Origin: an uncultured Ruminococcus sp. | GTDB taxonomy: Bacteria > Bacillota > Clostridia > Oscillospirales > CAG-272 | Length of the DNA stretch: 31,823 nt | Direction: 5' to 3' | NCBI GenBank assembly: GCA_900551005.1 | Contig: URUL01000011.1 | Span: 1-31,823 of the forward strand | In this document: positions 1 to 8,545 of the stretch, piece after piece | Numbering within the stretch: position 1 is the stretch's first letter | Layout: each line of letters opens with the position of its first letter | The notes under the pieces: model-generated | The model's database searches: none | What the model was told of the DNA's origin: nothing | Seen by the model: only the letters and a program-made list of their open reading frames with translations | Made by a program: the position numbers and the translations under genes

Positions 1-2
1 TG

Positions 3-1502
3 TATTATGCATTAAGAAATAGAATTGAAATAATAGATAAACGCATCTCGTTAAGAGAACAAAAAGGGAAATTACTATTCAATCTCAAAGAAAGTAAAAA
101 TTTTATAAAATTGAACGCGTTTAAAGCTAATGAACATCCTTTATGTAATGTTTTTGAAACTGATATAAAAGATTGGGCGACATTAAAACAATATAGAGGA
201 GATCTTATCGCATCGCTATTTAATGGATGCATATATAGTTTTGCTACTGCAGAACAGCTTAAAGAAAAGTTTAAAGAACATATTAAGTCTGAAATCATAT
301 TGCAAGAAGTTGCGCCGCATATTCTCTATAAAAATGACTCCATATATACTGGTATGCTCTATGACTTAATCGGTAGAGTTTTAGAGCAAGGGGGATTGGC
401 AAAATATAAGAAAGCAAAATTCTATGATTTATCTTCTGCCGTAAAAGTAAATGGATTTATATATTATGATGCCATAGATATTTGTTTAGAGTTTGTTGAC
501 GGTAAATATTATTTAAATATTTGTCCCACAATTCACATTACAAACTTAAATGGTATAGTCCCCGACAAATTTACATATCAAAAGCAAATTAATTACAAAT
601 CTAATATATATAATAAACAGTACGATGAAAAACTCAAAAAGTGGCAAAAAAGATTGCTCACTAATAAAGAATTGTCTTTTGAATATAATGGGTTTTCTAT
701 TATGTTTAATGTTCCGGCTGTAAGTTGTGGCGGGGTTAAGCGCGAGTCTTATTGGGATAAATTTGATGCATTTAATATAGATGAACCCTTTATGGTATTT
801 TCAAATGATGATGGAAGTAGAAGGTCTATTAATCAACTGAAGGGATTACTTAAATATGGACCTATAGACCAATCCTTTTCGCGTGGTGTATCAAATAGAC
901 CGCCTATTAAATTGGGTATTATAGTACCAGATAAAGCTGTGGATACATTATTGTTGCATTTGAATTTAATGAATTCCAAAGTGCAAAATAATAGCAAAGA
1001 TAAATTCTTGCCTGATTATGAGGGCTTTTCGGATATTTATAAAAGAGCATTAATGGTACCGATAAAGAGTGATACCAATTTTTGCGTACAGTATAATCAA
1101 GATGATGTATTGAAACTGCCCGCAAAAGATTTTGTAAATTTTCTTAAACGTGAAATCGATAAATTTGCTTTAAATCGAGCGGATTTTGATATTTTAATAG
1201 TCTATATCCCTTATGTATTCAAAAAATACAGAACGGCAGAATCGATTTCTTTAGATTTTGATTTGCTTTCTCGCTATATTTCGGATTCATATGCTCTCGG
1301 TATCGGCACAGGAAAAGCGGAATTGCTTACCTCTCTCGTTGCAGGGGGCAAGGTATCTCTCTCATACGGCAAAACGTATGAGATAAAGGTGAAGTTTATT
1401 TCCGATGAAGGGACTATCCAGTTTCCTTTCGATTCAGCGGAAAACAGCGGACTGATAGAAGCGCTGGGGCTTTCACAGATGATAAATCTTCTTGCAAAGT
1501 AA
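3..1502 (+). CDS. Truncated Argonaute-family protein (N/APAZ-like + partial MID) with a host-like C-terminal tail; 5' partial
   Basis: The frame is open to the left edge, so the gene starts outside the window; the TTG at 111 has no ribosome site and is unlikely to be the start. The first ~35 residues are charged and helical. They lead into an N-domain-like start (LNAF...HPL near 111-135) and a YYDAIDICLEF...YYLNICPTIHIT strand pair typical of PAZ/APAZ regions. Next come an NKQYDEKLKKWQ linker (~610-645) and the hallmark MID entry EPFMVFS...GLLKYGP (~782-865). A MID-type strand FDILIVYIP follows (~1183-1211). After FDL (~1265) the expected 5'-phosphate pocket and whole PIWI domain are absent. 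The last ~80 residues are unrelated and carry the composition of the neighbouring host genes. rlmB starts 18 bases downstream. Argonaute membership is recognised from motif order only, not by search. A nonsense-free chimera, a decayed defence gene or an assembly join are all possible. Confidence 0.62.
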   Translation, partial: YYALRNRIEIIDKRISLREQKGKLLFNLKESKNFIKLNAFKANEHPLCNVFETDIKDWATLKQYRGDLIASLFNGCIYSFATAEQLKEKFKEHIKSEIILQEVAPHILYKNDSIYTGMLYDLIGRVLEQGGLAKYKKAKFYDLSSAVKVNGFIYYDAIDICLEFVDGKYYLNICPTIHITNLNGIVPDKFTYQKQINYKSNIYNKQYDEKLKKWQKRLLTNKELSFEYNGFSIMFNVPAVSCGGVKRESYWDKFDAFNIDEPFMVFSNDDGSRRSINQLKGLLKYGPIDQSFSRGVSNRPPIKLGIIVPDKAVDTLLLHLNLMNSKVQNNSKDKFLPDYEGFSDIYKRALMVPIKSDTNFCVQYNQDDVLKLPAKDFVNFLKREIDKFALNRADFDILIVYIPYVFKKYRTAESISLDFDLLSRYISDSYALGIGTGKAELLTSLVAGGKVSLSYGKTYEIKVKFISDEGTIQFPFDSAENSGLIEALGLSQMINLLAK

Positions 1503-1520
1503 AAACCGGAAAGAGACAGT

Positions 1521-2294
1521 ATGGACAGAAAAAGAGATTACCGCGCAGAGCGCGAGACCGAAGGAGAGAATTCCTCCGTCATTGTAGGCAGAAATCCTGT
1601 ACTCGAGCTTCTCAAAAGCGGCGTGCAGATAGAAAAAATATATATACAGCGAGGGGAACGCGAGGGCTCGGTGAAGAAGATATTTGCCGAGGCAAAGGCA
1701 CGCGGAATCCCTGTTTCCGAGGCGGACAAGTATAGACTGGATATGCTTGCCGCAGGGAATGCCCATCAGGGTGTTGCCGCCATAGCCGGCGGAAAAGAAT
1801 ATTCGAGCATATCGGAAATCGTCTCGGCGGCGAGAGAAAAAGGAGAAAAGCCGCTCATCGTCGTTTGCGACGGAGTGGAAGACCCGCATAATCTCGGTGC
1901 CGTGATAAGAAGTGCGGAATGCGCGGGCGCACACGGGCTTGTCATAAGCAAGCATCGCAGCGCCGCCATCGGGCAGACCGTGCATAAATCATCGGCGGGT
2001 GCCGTCACGTTTCTGCCGATTGCCAAGGTAAACAACATTGCTTCGGCGATAGACGAGCTGAAGGAGCTTGGTATATGGACGTTTGCCGCCGATATGGACG
2101 GGGAGGCTTACACCAAGACAGACTTTGACTGCCCCTGCGCTATCGTACTCGGAAGCGAGGGAAACGGCGTTTCCCGTCTCGTACGTGATAAATGTGATTT
2201 TACCGTATCGATACCGATGCGGGGAAAGATAAATTCTCTGAATGTCTCGGCTGCCGCCGCAGTGCTTATTTTCAAAGCGGCGGAATGCAGATAA
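1521..2294 (+). CDS. rlmB: 23S rRNA (guanosine-2'-O-)-methyltransferase RlmB, SpoU family
   Basis: TrmH/SpoU-type knotted methyltransferase that 2'-O-methylates a guanosine of 23S rRNA using S-adenosylmethionine. All three family motifs are present: DPHNLGAVIRSA (residues 121-132), GSEGNGVS (211-218) and IPMRGKINSLNVSAA (231-245). The N-terminal part (residues 19-92) has the VGRNPVLELL substrate-binding domain seen in RlmB/TrmH. At 257 residues it is full length for the family. The ATG at 1521 follows a modest GGAAAGAGA purine stretch. It sits 18 bases after the chimeric Argonaute-like frame and 44 bases before the large membrane protein, so it may be cotranscribed with both. Nothing is missing. 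TrmH-type tRNA methylation is the main alternative, but length and the N-terminal domain favour RlmB. Confidence 0.9.
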   Translation: MDRKRDYRAERETEGENSSVIVGRNPVLELLKSGVQIEKIYIQRGEREGSVKKIFAEAKARGIPVSEADKYRLDMLAAGNAHQGVAAIAGGKEYSSISEIVSAAREKGEKPLIVVCDGVEDPHNLGAVIRSAECAGAHGLVISKHRSAAIGQTVHKSSAGAVTFLPIAKVNNIASAIDELKELGIWTFAADMDGEAYTKTDFDCPCAIVLGSEGNGVSRLVRDKCDFTVSIPMRGKINSLNVSAAAAVLIFKAAECR

Positions 2295-2338
2295 GATTTG
2301 ATTTTCAGAACAAATAATTAAGTAAACGGAGGTACACC

Positions 2339-5242
2339 ATGGCAAATAGCGTTGATACCGGTAAGAACAACGGCTTCGGGCGGGACCACTCAACAACAGA
2401 TTTGCTTCACAGACTGAACTCTCAGTTTGATGCGGAGAAGATTGCTGCCGAAAAGCGCAGAGCCGATAATCTGGGAAAAAACAGCAGTTCTGTTGACGAA
2501 GGCGGCGATAACGATTATATTTTCGACGGAACTTCTATGACCGACGAGGAAAAGGCGGAGAGCGACGAGTTCAAGAGCCTTTATGAAAAATACCTCGGAA
2601 AGAATGACAGACAATCCGCAGACATAAAGACCGAAGCGGAAAGCGAGCCGGCGGGCGATGAAGCCGACGCAGGAGAAGCAGTCACGGAAGAAGAGGAAGA
2701 AGTGGTCGAGGCAGATATTACCGAGACAGAAACTGCAGACGGCGATAGCGAGGCTGACGGACAAGAGAAAAACGCCTCTGCCAAAGGCACACAGAAGCGC
2801 ACGCTTCTTGACAAGCTTGCTTCGCTCGTTCCCGATTTTGAGGGCAAGGCATCTTCCGACGCACAGGACGATCGGAAGTCGCCTATTTCCGAGATGGAGA
2901 ACGATCTTGACCTCTCTGTTTTCTCGAGTCGCGATGAAAATGAGATCTGGAAAGCTCCCGTCAAAGATTCTGACGATCATGAGACAGCCGTAGGCGACAT
3001 CATAAAGATGAAGCTCGACGATGCTACGCCGGAAGAGCCTGAAGATGCAAAAGAGCAGGCGGATGATGTTGTCTCTGAAGATATTGAGTCAGCCGAAAAG
3101 TCAGATGCACTGTCCGAGGAAGATACGGTGGAAGAACCCGATACATATGCGGAAGAGGAAGATGCGGTTATTGATGCCGATGCCGATACTGATACCGATA
3201 CGGCAGATGACGAAAACGCCTACACGGAAGAGATCATAGAGCGCTATAACGATACGGAAATGCTCGAGCCTTATCAGCCGAATACGGAGCCCGCAAAAGA
3301 AGAGTCCGACGAGGAAGAGAAGGACTCGGACGATCCCGATAGGGACACCGAGATCATGATGGCTTTTGGACTTGATCCGAGAAAACCGAGCGGTGACGAG
3401 ACGCCGAAGAAAATTTTCGATGAATATTCTTTCACCACGACGGTACAGACGACGGTTACCGATATTCCGAAGGTTGATGAAAATGCCGATGCGGATGACG
3501 GGGCTTTTGAAGAAGGCGATGATGCTGACGAAAAGAAGCCTGCAGTATCCTACGAATATAAGTCTTATGACCAGACGAAAGAGGTATTCGACAAGTACAA
3601 GCAAAAATATTCCATGGCGAAGATACGTATAGGCATAGCCGCATTCTTCGCGGCAGCGCTTCTCATCATTGAAGGTATCCCTGCCATCGGCACGGCTCTC
3701 GGAATGACGGGCTTTATCCTGCTTGATTTTGCCCTTACCTTCCTTTGCGCATTCTTTGCTTTTGACAGGATCGTAAGCGGTATACGTTCCATCGTTTCGG
3801 GCAAGCCGAATAGCGATGCCTTTATACCGGTGATGTTCCTCATATCGTTTATCACAACGCTTTCGGCGCTTTTCGTGGATACATATGCCAAACTGCATTT
3901 CTATAACTTCACCTTTGCGCTCTGCGTCCTTTTTGGCGCGATAGCTTTGTTTATCGATATACGCAAGGAGATATATACGTTCAACGTCATCTCCTCCAAG
4001 AAGAAAAAGCTCGTTCTTGCCAGACTGGACAGAGAAAGCGGCGTGGAAGAGCGTACGCAGTTTGCAAGAAATATCGAGGAAGATACCGAAGTATACAAGA
4101 CGAGAGAAGCGAAATTCATAGACGATTTCTATGCGAGAAGAAAAGATTACCCGAAGGTAAAGAAGACCATAGGCATACTTCTCATCGCGAGCGCCGCTGT
4201 TTCGCTTATCGTATTCATTCTTTCTCTTGCCGTTGCAAAAGCATCGTTCTATGAGAGCATGACGAATATGTATATTGCCATGTTGATGTGCACGCCTGCC
4301 TCCGTATTTATCTCATATGCTTATGCGGCATATCTGGCTTCCATACGCGCTTATTCCTACGGTGCGGCGATCGTCGGAGATACAACACCCGAAGAATATG
4401 AAAAAGCAGGCGTTATCTCCTTCGGTGACGATATCGCTTTCCCGGCTGACAAGATCAGAATAAGAAGCGTCAAGGTTTTTGAAAACAACAGTATAGAGGA
4501 TGTTATCTATCTTGCCTCCAGCATATATTCCAAGCTTGGAGGACCGCTTGCGACAGTATTCCGCAAGGCGGCTCTCAACGGTTGCGTTTCCGAAAACGTA
4601 GAGATCGTCTCTCTCACGGAAAACGGTGCCGAGGCGACAGTGGACGGCAAAACGATCGTCGTCGGTCAGCCTGCCTATATGGATAATCAGTGCTACAATA
4701 CGACGTACGAAGCCGGCGACGAGCTCTATGAGGGAGATACAAACAAGCGTATCCTTTATCTTGCAAAGGATAATCTCGTGATCGCCAAGTTCTATCTCCA
4801 GTACAGTGCTTCTTCCGATTTCATCTATATAGTGAGACATCTCGCGGAGCAGGGAATCTGCACGGCTGTGACAACGGCCGATCCGGGACTTGACAGCGCG
4901 CTTCTGAATAATAATAAGCTGAGCCCCGATGCGTATCCCATCAAGATCATAAAGCCCATGATGCCCGCAGAGGAAATGGACAGAATCTCGGCATATGATG
5001 CCGGTATCGTTTCCAATCACGATGCCAAGGGACTGATCAAGACGCTCATCGCATGTGAAAAGACGAGAAATATAGGCAAGACGAATCTTGCGATAAAGAT
5101 TATTTCCATGCTTGTCGGAACGGCACTCACGGTGCTTCTCACCGTCACCGGAAATTATGATAAGATGCTTTCGTTCTATCCCGCTCTCTATCAGCTTTTC
5201 TGGATGATACCGATGTATCTTGTTTCAAAAATCTATATCTGA
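2339..5242 (+). CDS. Large membrane protein: acidic disordered N-terminus plus catalytically dead P-type ATPase-like core
   Basis: 967 residues with a strong ribosome site (GGAGG, ATG at 2339). Residues 1-~410 are highly acidic and low in complexity (Glu/Asp/Ala, with a DADTDTDTADD stretch) and probably disordered. From ~430 there are about four hydrophobic segments, a cytoplasmic insert (~545-605), two more segments (~610-668) and two at the C-terminus (~915-965). The order matches P-type ATPases: a membrane CTPAS motif (~649) where P1B pumps have CPC; then a GAAIVG region; then FGDDIAFP (~694) where DKTGTLT should be; an N-domain-like DGKTIVVG; TTADPG (~843) where TGDN is expected; and no GDGxND. 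The phosphorylated Asp and Mg-binding motifs are therefore missing. Role unknown; it may be a scaffold or sensor. It follows rlmB and ends at a bidirectional terminator. The fold assignment is inference from motif order. Confidence 0.7.
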   Translation: MANSVDTGKNNGFGRDHSTTDLLHRLNSQFDAEKIAAEKRRADNLGKNSSSVDEGGDNDYIFDGTSMTDEEKAESDEFKSLYEKYLGKNDRQSADIKTEAESEPAGDEADAGEAVTEEEEEVVEADITETETADGDSEADGQEKNASAKGTQKRTLLDKLASLVPDFEGKASSDAQDDRKSPISEMENDLDLSVFSSRDENEIWKAPVKDSDDHETAVGDIIKMKLDDATPEEPEDAKEQADDVVSEDIESAEKSDALSEEDTVEEPDTYAEEEDAVIDADADTDTDTADDENAYTEEIIERYNDTEMLEPYQPNTEPAKEESDEEEKDSDDPDRDTEIMMAFGLDPRKPSGDETPKKIFDEYSFTTTVQTTVTDIPKVDENADADDGAFEEGDDADEKKPAVSYEYKSYDQTKEVFDKYKQKYSMAKIRIGIAAFFAAALLIIEGIPAIGTALGMTGFILLDFALTFLCAFFAFDRIVSGIRSIVSGKPNSDAFIPVMFLISFITTLSALFVDTYAKLHFYNFTFALCVLFGAIALFIDIRKEIYTFNVISSKKKKLVLARLDRESGVEERTQFARNIEEDTEVYKTREAKFIDDFYARRKDYPKVKKTIGILLIASAAVSLIVFILSLAVAKASFYESMTNMYIAMLMCTPASVFISYAYAAYLASIRAYSYGAAIVGDTTPEEYEKAGVISFGDDIAFPADKIRIRSVKVFENNSIEDVIYLASSIYSKLGGPLATVFRKAALNGCVSENVEIVSLTENGAEATVDGKTIVVGQPAYMDNQCYNTTYEAGDELYEGDTNKRILYLAKDNLVIAKFYLQYSASSDFIYIVRHLAEQGICTAVTTADPGLDSALLNNNKLSPDAYPIKIIKPMMPAEEMDRISAYDAGIVSNHDAKGLIKTLIACEKTRNIGKTNLAIKIISMLVGTALTVLLTVTGNYDKMLSFYPALYQLFWMIPMYLVSKIYI

Positions 5243-5261
5243 TATGGATAATATGAAAAAG

Positions 5262-5290
5262 AACCGCTTGCCTCGGGCAAGCGGTTTTTT
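5262..5290. terminator. Bidirectional intrinsic terminator
   Basis: Perfect 11-bp stem (5262-5272 with 5276-5286) and a 3-base loop, followed by a T run on the plus strand and by TCTTTTTC on the minus strand. It separates the convergent pseudo-P-type ATPase gene and penicillin-binding protein gene. Confidence 0.9.
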
Positions 5291-5300
5291 ATGCGATGAG

Positions 5301-8000
5301 CTATTTTTGTCTTTTATATTTGTTTCTTCTCGTGGAGACACTTTCCGTCGTTTCGACAGCTTTGGAGGTTTCTGTTGTTTTTGCGGTTTCGGCAGACTCC
5401 GTCGCCTTATCGTGTTTTTTCTGCCACCATGATTTTTTCTTTTCGGTGGTTTCGGGTGCTGTTGTCTCGGCGGGAGCCGTCGTTTTCGTTTCGGGGACTT
5501 TCATATCCGATGTCACGGGCGGCTTTGTAATAGCTGTCGTTCCCGTTGTTCCCGTTGTTTCTTGGAGATTATCTGTCCCCGTCGTTTCCTCCGGCTCTTC
5601 TGGCTCATCGGGCATCAGATAGTGTTCGGTACATATGCGGTTAAAGGCAAGAGCGCGTCTTGATGTTCCGAAAAATTCGCCGCTTGCCGCAAGGCTTGCG
5701 TAGAAGGCTTCGCTTGCGGTGCAGGAGGGTATCATGCCGCAGGGTAGCTGCCTATACATATACTGTGCGTCTGTGACCGACACCTGACAGGGAAAAGAAC
5801 GCGAATAATTTTTTACCAGCGCGATCTGTTTTATATTTTCCGCAGGACATTTTTCGCAGGCGATGGCATGCGTTTTGAAATCATAGTCCACGAGCACATG
5901 CGCATCGCATTTTTCCTTTGGCTCGGTACCTTTGACAAAATAGCCGAGTTCGATTCTGTTGCCGCGCGGGTCGAGAGCGCATGCGGCACAGGGAAGCTTT
6001 CCGGAGTCGCGGCAGTACAATACGGAGACGATATTTTTTTCCGTTTCCGCCGAAACAGCTGCGGCAGTTGTTTTCAGCAGGTCATTCTGATAGAGTGATG
6101 TCATCACCTTATCAAAAACAGCGCTTGCGGGATTGGTATTATATGTGCCGATATCGCGCGCTTCTTTATATCCGCACCAGACGCCGCAAATAAGTCCGCC
6201 GCGTGTATATCCGATAAACCAACGGTCGGTATTGGCACCCGATGTTCCCGTTTTGCCCGCAATCGGGAGCGATTTGGCAAGTGAGATATTGTTTGCCGTA
6301 CCGCGTAAAACAACGTTTTCCATCAGGCGCGTCATGATTTCCGCATTTTCGGGGGAGATGATCTGCGCGGAGCTTTGCTCATTTTCGAGCAGTATATCAC
6401 CGTTTTTGTCGAGTACTTTTGTATATGTCCGAGCAAGGGAGCCTTTTCCGCCTGCCGCAAACATGGTATATGCCGCCGTCATTTCCTTTACGGAAACACC
6501 TACGCTTGTTGCCCCGAGTGCAAGGGGGGCTTCTGCCATATCAGTAAGTGTGCCTCCGGAAGGGAGTTTTTTGCGTTCCGTGAGCGTCGAAAGCCCGGCT
6601 TTTTTGCAGAAATAGAATGATTTTGCTATGCCCACCTGCTCCAGCACCTTGACGGAGACGGTATTGATCGACTTTTCCACTGCCGTTTTTACATTGGTAA
6701 TGCCGGAATAAACGCGGGGATTGTTTTTGGGCCATGGAATATATTTGCTGCCGGATTTGGCAAATGAGCAAGGCACATCGTCAAATACGCTTGACCAGGT
6801 TATAATGCCCGCTTCCAGCGCGGGAGCATAGACGCTGACAGGCTTTATCACGGAGCCGGGGGAGCGCAGCATCTGCGTGGCAAGACAGAAGAGCCTGTCC
6901 GATTTCTTTTCTCCTCTGCCGCCGACGAGCGCCACGACATTTCCGTTTTCGCTGTCCACGATGACGCAGGAGGAATCAGCAGAGTAGCCACTAGTATTTT
7001 TCGGAAAGTTTTCATCGTGAAGATAGATCTTTTCAAGCTCCTCCTGTATTTCCGGACGCATAGTCGTATATATGGAGAGCCCGCCGCCATATATCAGTGA
7101 GGAAGCAGCGGCTCTGCTATAGCCTTTTTTATTGCAGAGGTCAGCTATGACATCTTCTATCACGGCGTCGGTAAACCACGAATTATGCGCACCTTCCTTT
7201 TTCGGCTCGGATATATTCAGCGAAAGCGGGGAAGAGACGGCGCTTCTATATTCGGTCTCATCTATCATTCCCAGCTCGTGCATGCGCGAGAGAACGGTAT
7301 TCCGCCGCTCAAGGCAGTCATCGGGATGGGAGATCGGGTCATAATGCGAGGGATACTGTATGATGCCCGCGAGCGTAGCAGCCTGCGCAAGCGTCAAATC
7401 ACTCACCTCGCAGGAAAAATATTTTTCCGCGGCAGTCCTTATTCCGTAGCAGCTGCGGGAGAGGTAGACGGTATTGAGATAGAGCTCGAGTATGCGGTCC
7501 TTTGACATGGTTTTTTCGAGCGTGACAGCACGTTTTATCTCGGTGAGCTTTCTTTTCACCGTGACGGAATTTTCACCGGTCAGATTTTTGATGAGCTGCT
7601 GTGTTATGGTCGAGCCGCCGTAATTCTGATGTCCGAAGAAATTTATCACAGCACCTGCGGTGCGCTTCGGGTCTATGCCGTTATGTGAATAAAAGCGATG
7701 ATCCTCTATTGCGATGAAAGCATTTTTCACCTGCTCGGGTATCTCATCACCCGATATCCATATTCTGTTTTCCGTTCCGAAAAGGCGCTCTTCCTCGAGC
7801 TCAACAGGCGTTCCATCTGCAGAAACGGCATATATTTTTGTAGTGAGATTCTGTCCCAGCGCAAGCGATTCTATATCAAGCTCATCGGAAATACCGTATT
7901 TCATATAAAGAAGAAAAGCACCGACGCAGATGAGCGCGGTGAACAGCACGATGAGCAGAAAAGCTAAGATAAAATTACGAAATTTATGAGTTTTTGTCAA
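5301..8000 (-). CDS. Class A penicillin-binding protein (PBP1A type, GT51 + transpeptidase)
   Basis: Bifunctional peptidoglycan polymerase: an N-terminal glycosyltransferase extends glycan strands and a C-terminal transpeptidase cross-links them outside the membrane. There is one membrane anchor (~10-33). GT51 motifs include EDHRFYSH (~99) and GGSTITQQLIKN (~130). Transpeptidase motifs are SPGSVIKP (nucleophile Ser ~380), SIN (~443) and KTGTSG (~582). A Cys-containing domain follows, then a Thr/Glu/Lys-rich low-complexity tail of ~95 residues. I chose TTG at 8000 as the start: a near-perfect TAAAGAGGTGA ribosome site ends 5 bases before it, while the GTG at 8009 lies inside that site. The gene ends at the bidirectional terminator and is divergent from the BofC-like gene. 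Both active sites look intact. Confidence 0.93.
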   Translation of the reverse strand: MTKTHKFRNFILAFLLIVLFTALICVGAFLLYMKYGISDELDIESLALGQNLTTKIYAVSADGTPVELEEERLFGTENRIWISGDEIPEQVKNAFIAIEDHRFYSHNGIDPKRTAGAVINFFGHQNYGGSTITQQLIKNLTGENSVTVKRKLTEIKRAVTLEKTMSKDRILELYLNTVYLSRSCYGIRTAAEKYFSCEVSDLTLAQAATLAGIIQYPSHYDPISHPDDCLERRNTVLSRMHELGMIDETEYRSAVSSPLSLNISEPKKEGAHNSWFTDAVIEDVIADLCNKKGYSRAAASSLIYGGGLSIYTTMRPEIQEELEKIYLHDENFPKNTSGYSADSSCVIVDSENGNVVALVGGRGEKKSDRLFCLATQMLRSPGSVIKPVSVYAPALEAGIITWSSVFDDVPCSFAKSGSKYIPWPKNNPRVYSGITNVKTAVEKSINTVSVKVLEQVGIAKSFYFCKKAGLSTLTERKKLPSGGTLTDMAEAPLALGATSVGVSVKEMTAAYTMFAAGGKGSLARTYTKVLDKNGDILLENEQSSAQIISPENAEIMTRLMENVVLRGTANNISLAKSLPIAGKTGTSGANTDRWFIGYTRGGLICGVWCGYKEARDIGTYNTNPASAVFDKVMTSLYQNDLLKTTAAAVSAETEKNIVSVLYCRDSGKLPCAACALDPRGNRIELGYFVKGTEPKEKCDAHVLVDYDFKTHAIACEKCPAENIKQIALVKNYSRSFPCQVSVTDAQYMYRQLPCGMIPSCTASEAFYASLAASGEFFGTSRRALAFNRICTEHYLMPDEPEEPEETTGTDNLQETTGTTGTTAITKPPVTSDMKVPETKTTAPAETTAPETTEKKKSWWQKKHDKATESAETAKTTETSKAVETTESVSTRRNKYKRQK

Positions 8001-8090
8001 AATTATCACCTCTTTACATGAATATTATGTTTTACCGAGTCAATAATATGTATCGCAGAGATGATGGAAAAAAGAGGCAGGAGGTATATG

Positions 8091-8462
8091 ATGATGGAGG
8101 AAAGATCAAGGATCTCAATAGGTATCACGGCGCTTATCTGTACGGTTTCGCTCATTATTTCGGTTATCACGATGATCGTTTGTCTGAGCATGCGCGCGGA
8201 TATGCCGGCATCCGCGGAAAACATTTCCTCGGAAAATGCAGATAATACAGATATCACCACGGGAAAGCCTGTTTCGCCGATATATTATGTGGGGCTGCAT
8301 GATGAAAAGATCGTCGTGAGCACGCCCGATGGAGATATCGTGCGCGAGCTGGAGGCAAAGGCTGAATTCCTCCCCGAAAACGAAAGGGAAATGCTGAAGC
8401 TCGGTATAGCGGTCTATTCGAGCGAACAGCTTTATGCCGTGATAGAAAATTACATGGACTGA
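8091..8462 (+). CDS. Small membrane-anchored protein with BofC C-terminal-like domain
   Basis: About 123 residues. A short basic N-terminus is followed by one hydrophobic segment (~10-33), a Ser/Glu/Thr-rich spacer and a conserved-looking C-terminal domain (YYVGLHDEKIVV...LPENEREMLKLGI...). This pattern (short strands, LPxxxRExLxxGI, then a terminal helix) resembles the BofC C-terminal domain widespread in Clostridia; BofC in Bacillus affects the sigma-K checkpoint by acting on SpoIVB. Three consecutive ATG codons (8088, 8091, 8094) follow AGGAGG; 8091 gives the best spacing. It is divergent from the class A penicillin-binding protein, which would suit an envelope or spore-cortex role, but this is inference. 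A terminator hairpin follows. Confidence 0.6.
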   Translation: MMEERSRISIGITALICTVSLIISVITMIVCLSMRADMPASAENISSENADNTDITTGKPVSPIYYVGLHDEKIVVSTPDGDIVRELEAKAEFLPENEREMLKLGIAVYSSEQLYAVIENYMD

Positions 8463-8481
8463 CGTGAATGATAAAAGAAGA

Positions 8482-8525
8482 AAATCAGGCTTTCACAGTT
8501 TGCAATTTCTGTGAAAGCCTGATTT
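8482..8525. terminator. Long perfect hairpin, bidirectional terminator
   Basis: 17-bp perfect stem (8482-8498 with 8509-8525) and a 10-base loop between the BofC-like gene and the leftward groEL unit. The minus strand has the better T-rich exit (ATTTTCTTCTTTT); the plus side has only TTTCTG. Confidence 0.75.
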
Positions 8526-8545
8526 CTGTAAATAGGCAGAATCGA

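Noticed and set aside
3101..3898. 265-codon open frame on the minus strand
   Set aside because: It is antisense to the acidic repeat region of the large membrane protein. The Arg/Ile-rich product simply mirrors the Glu/Asp codons.
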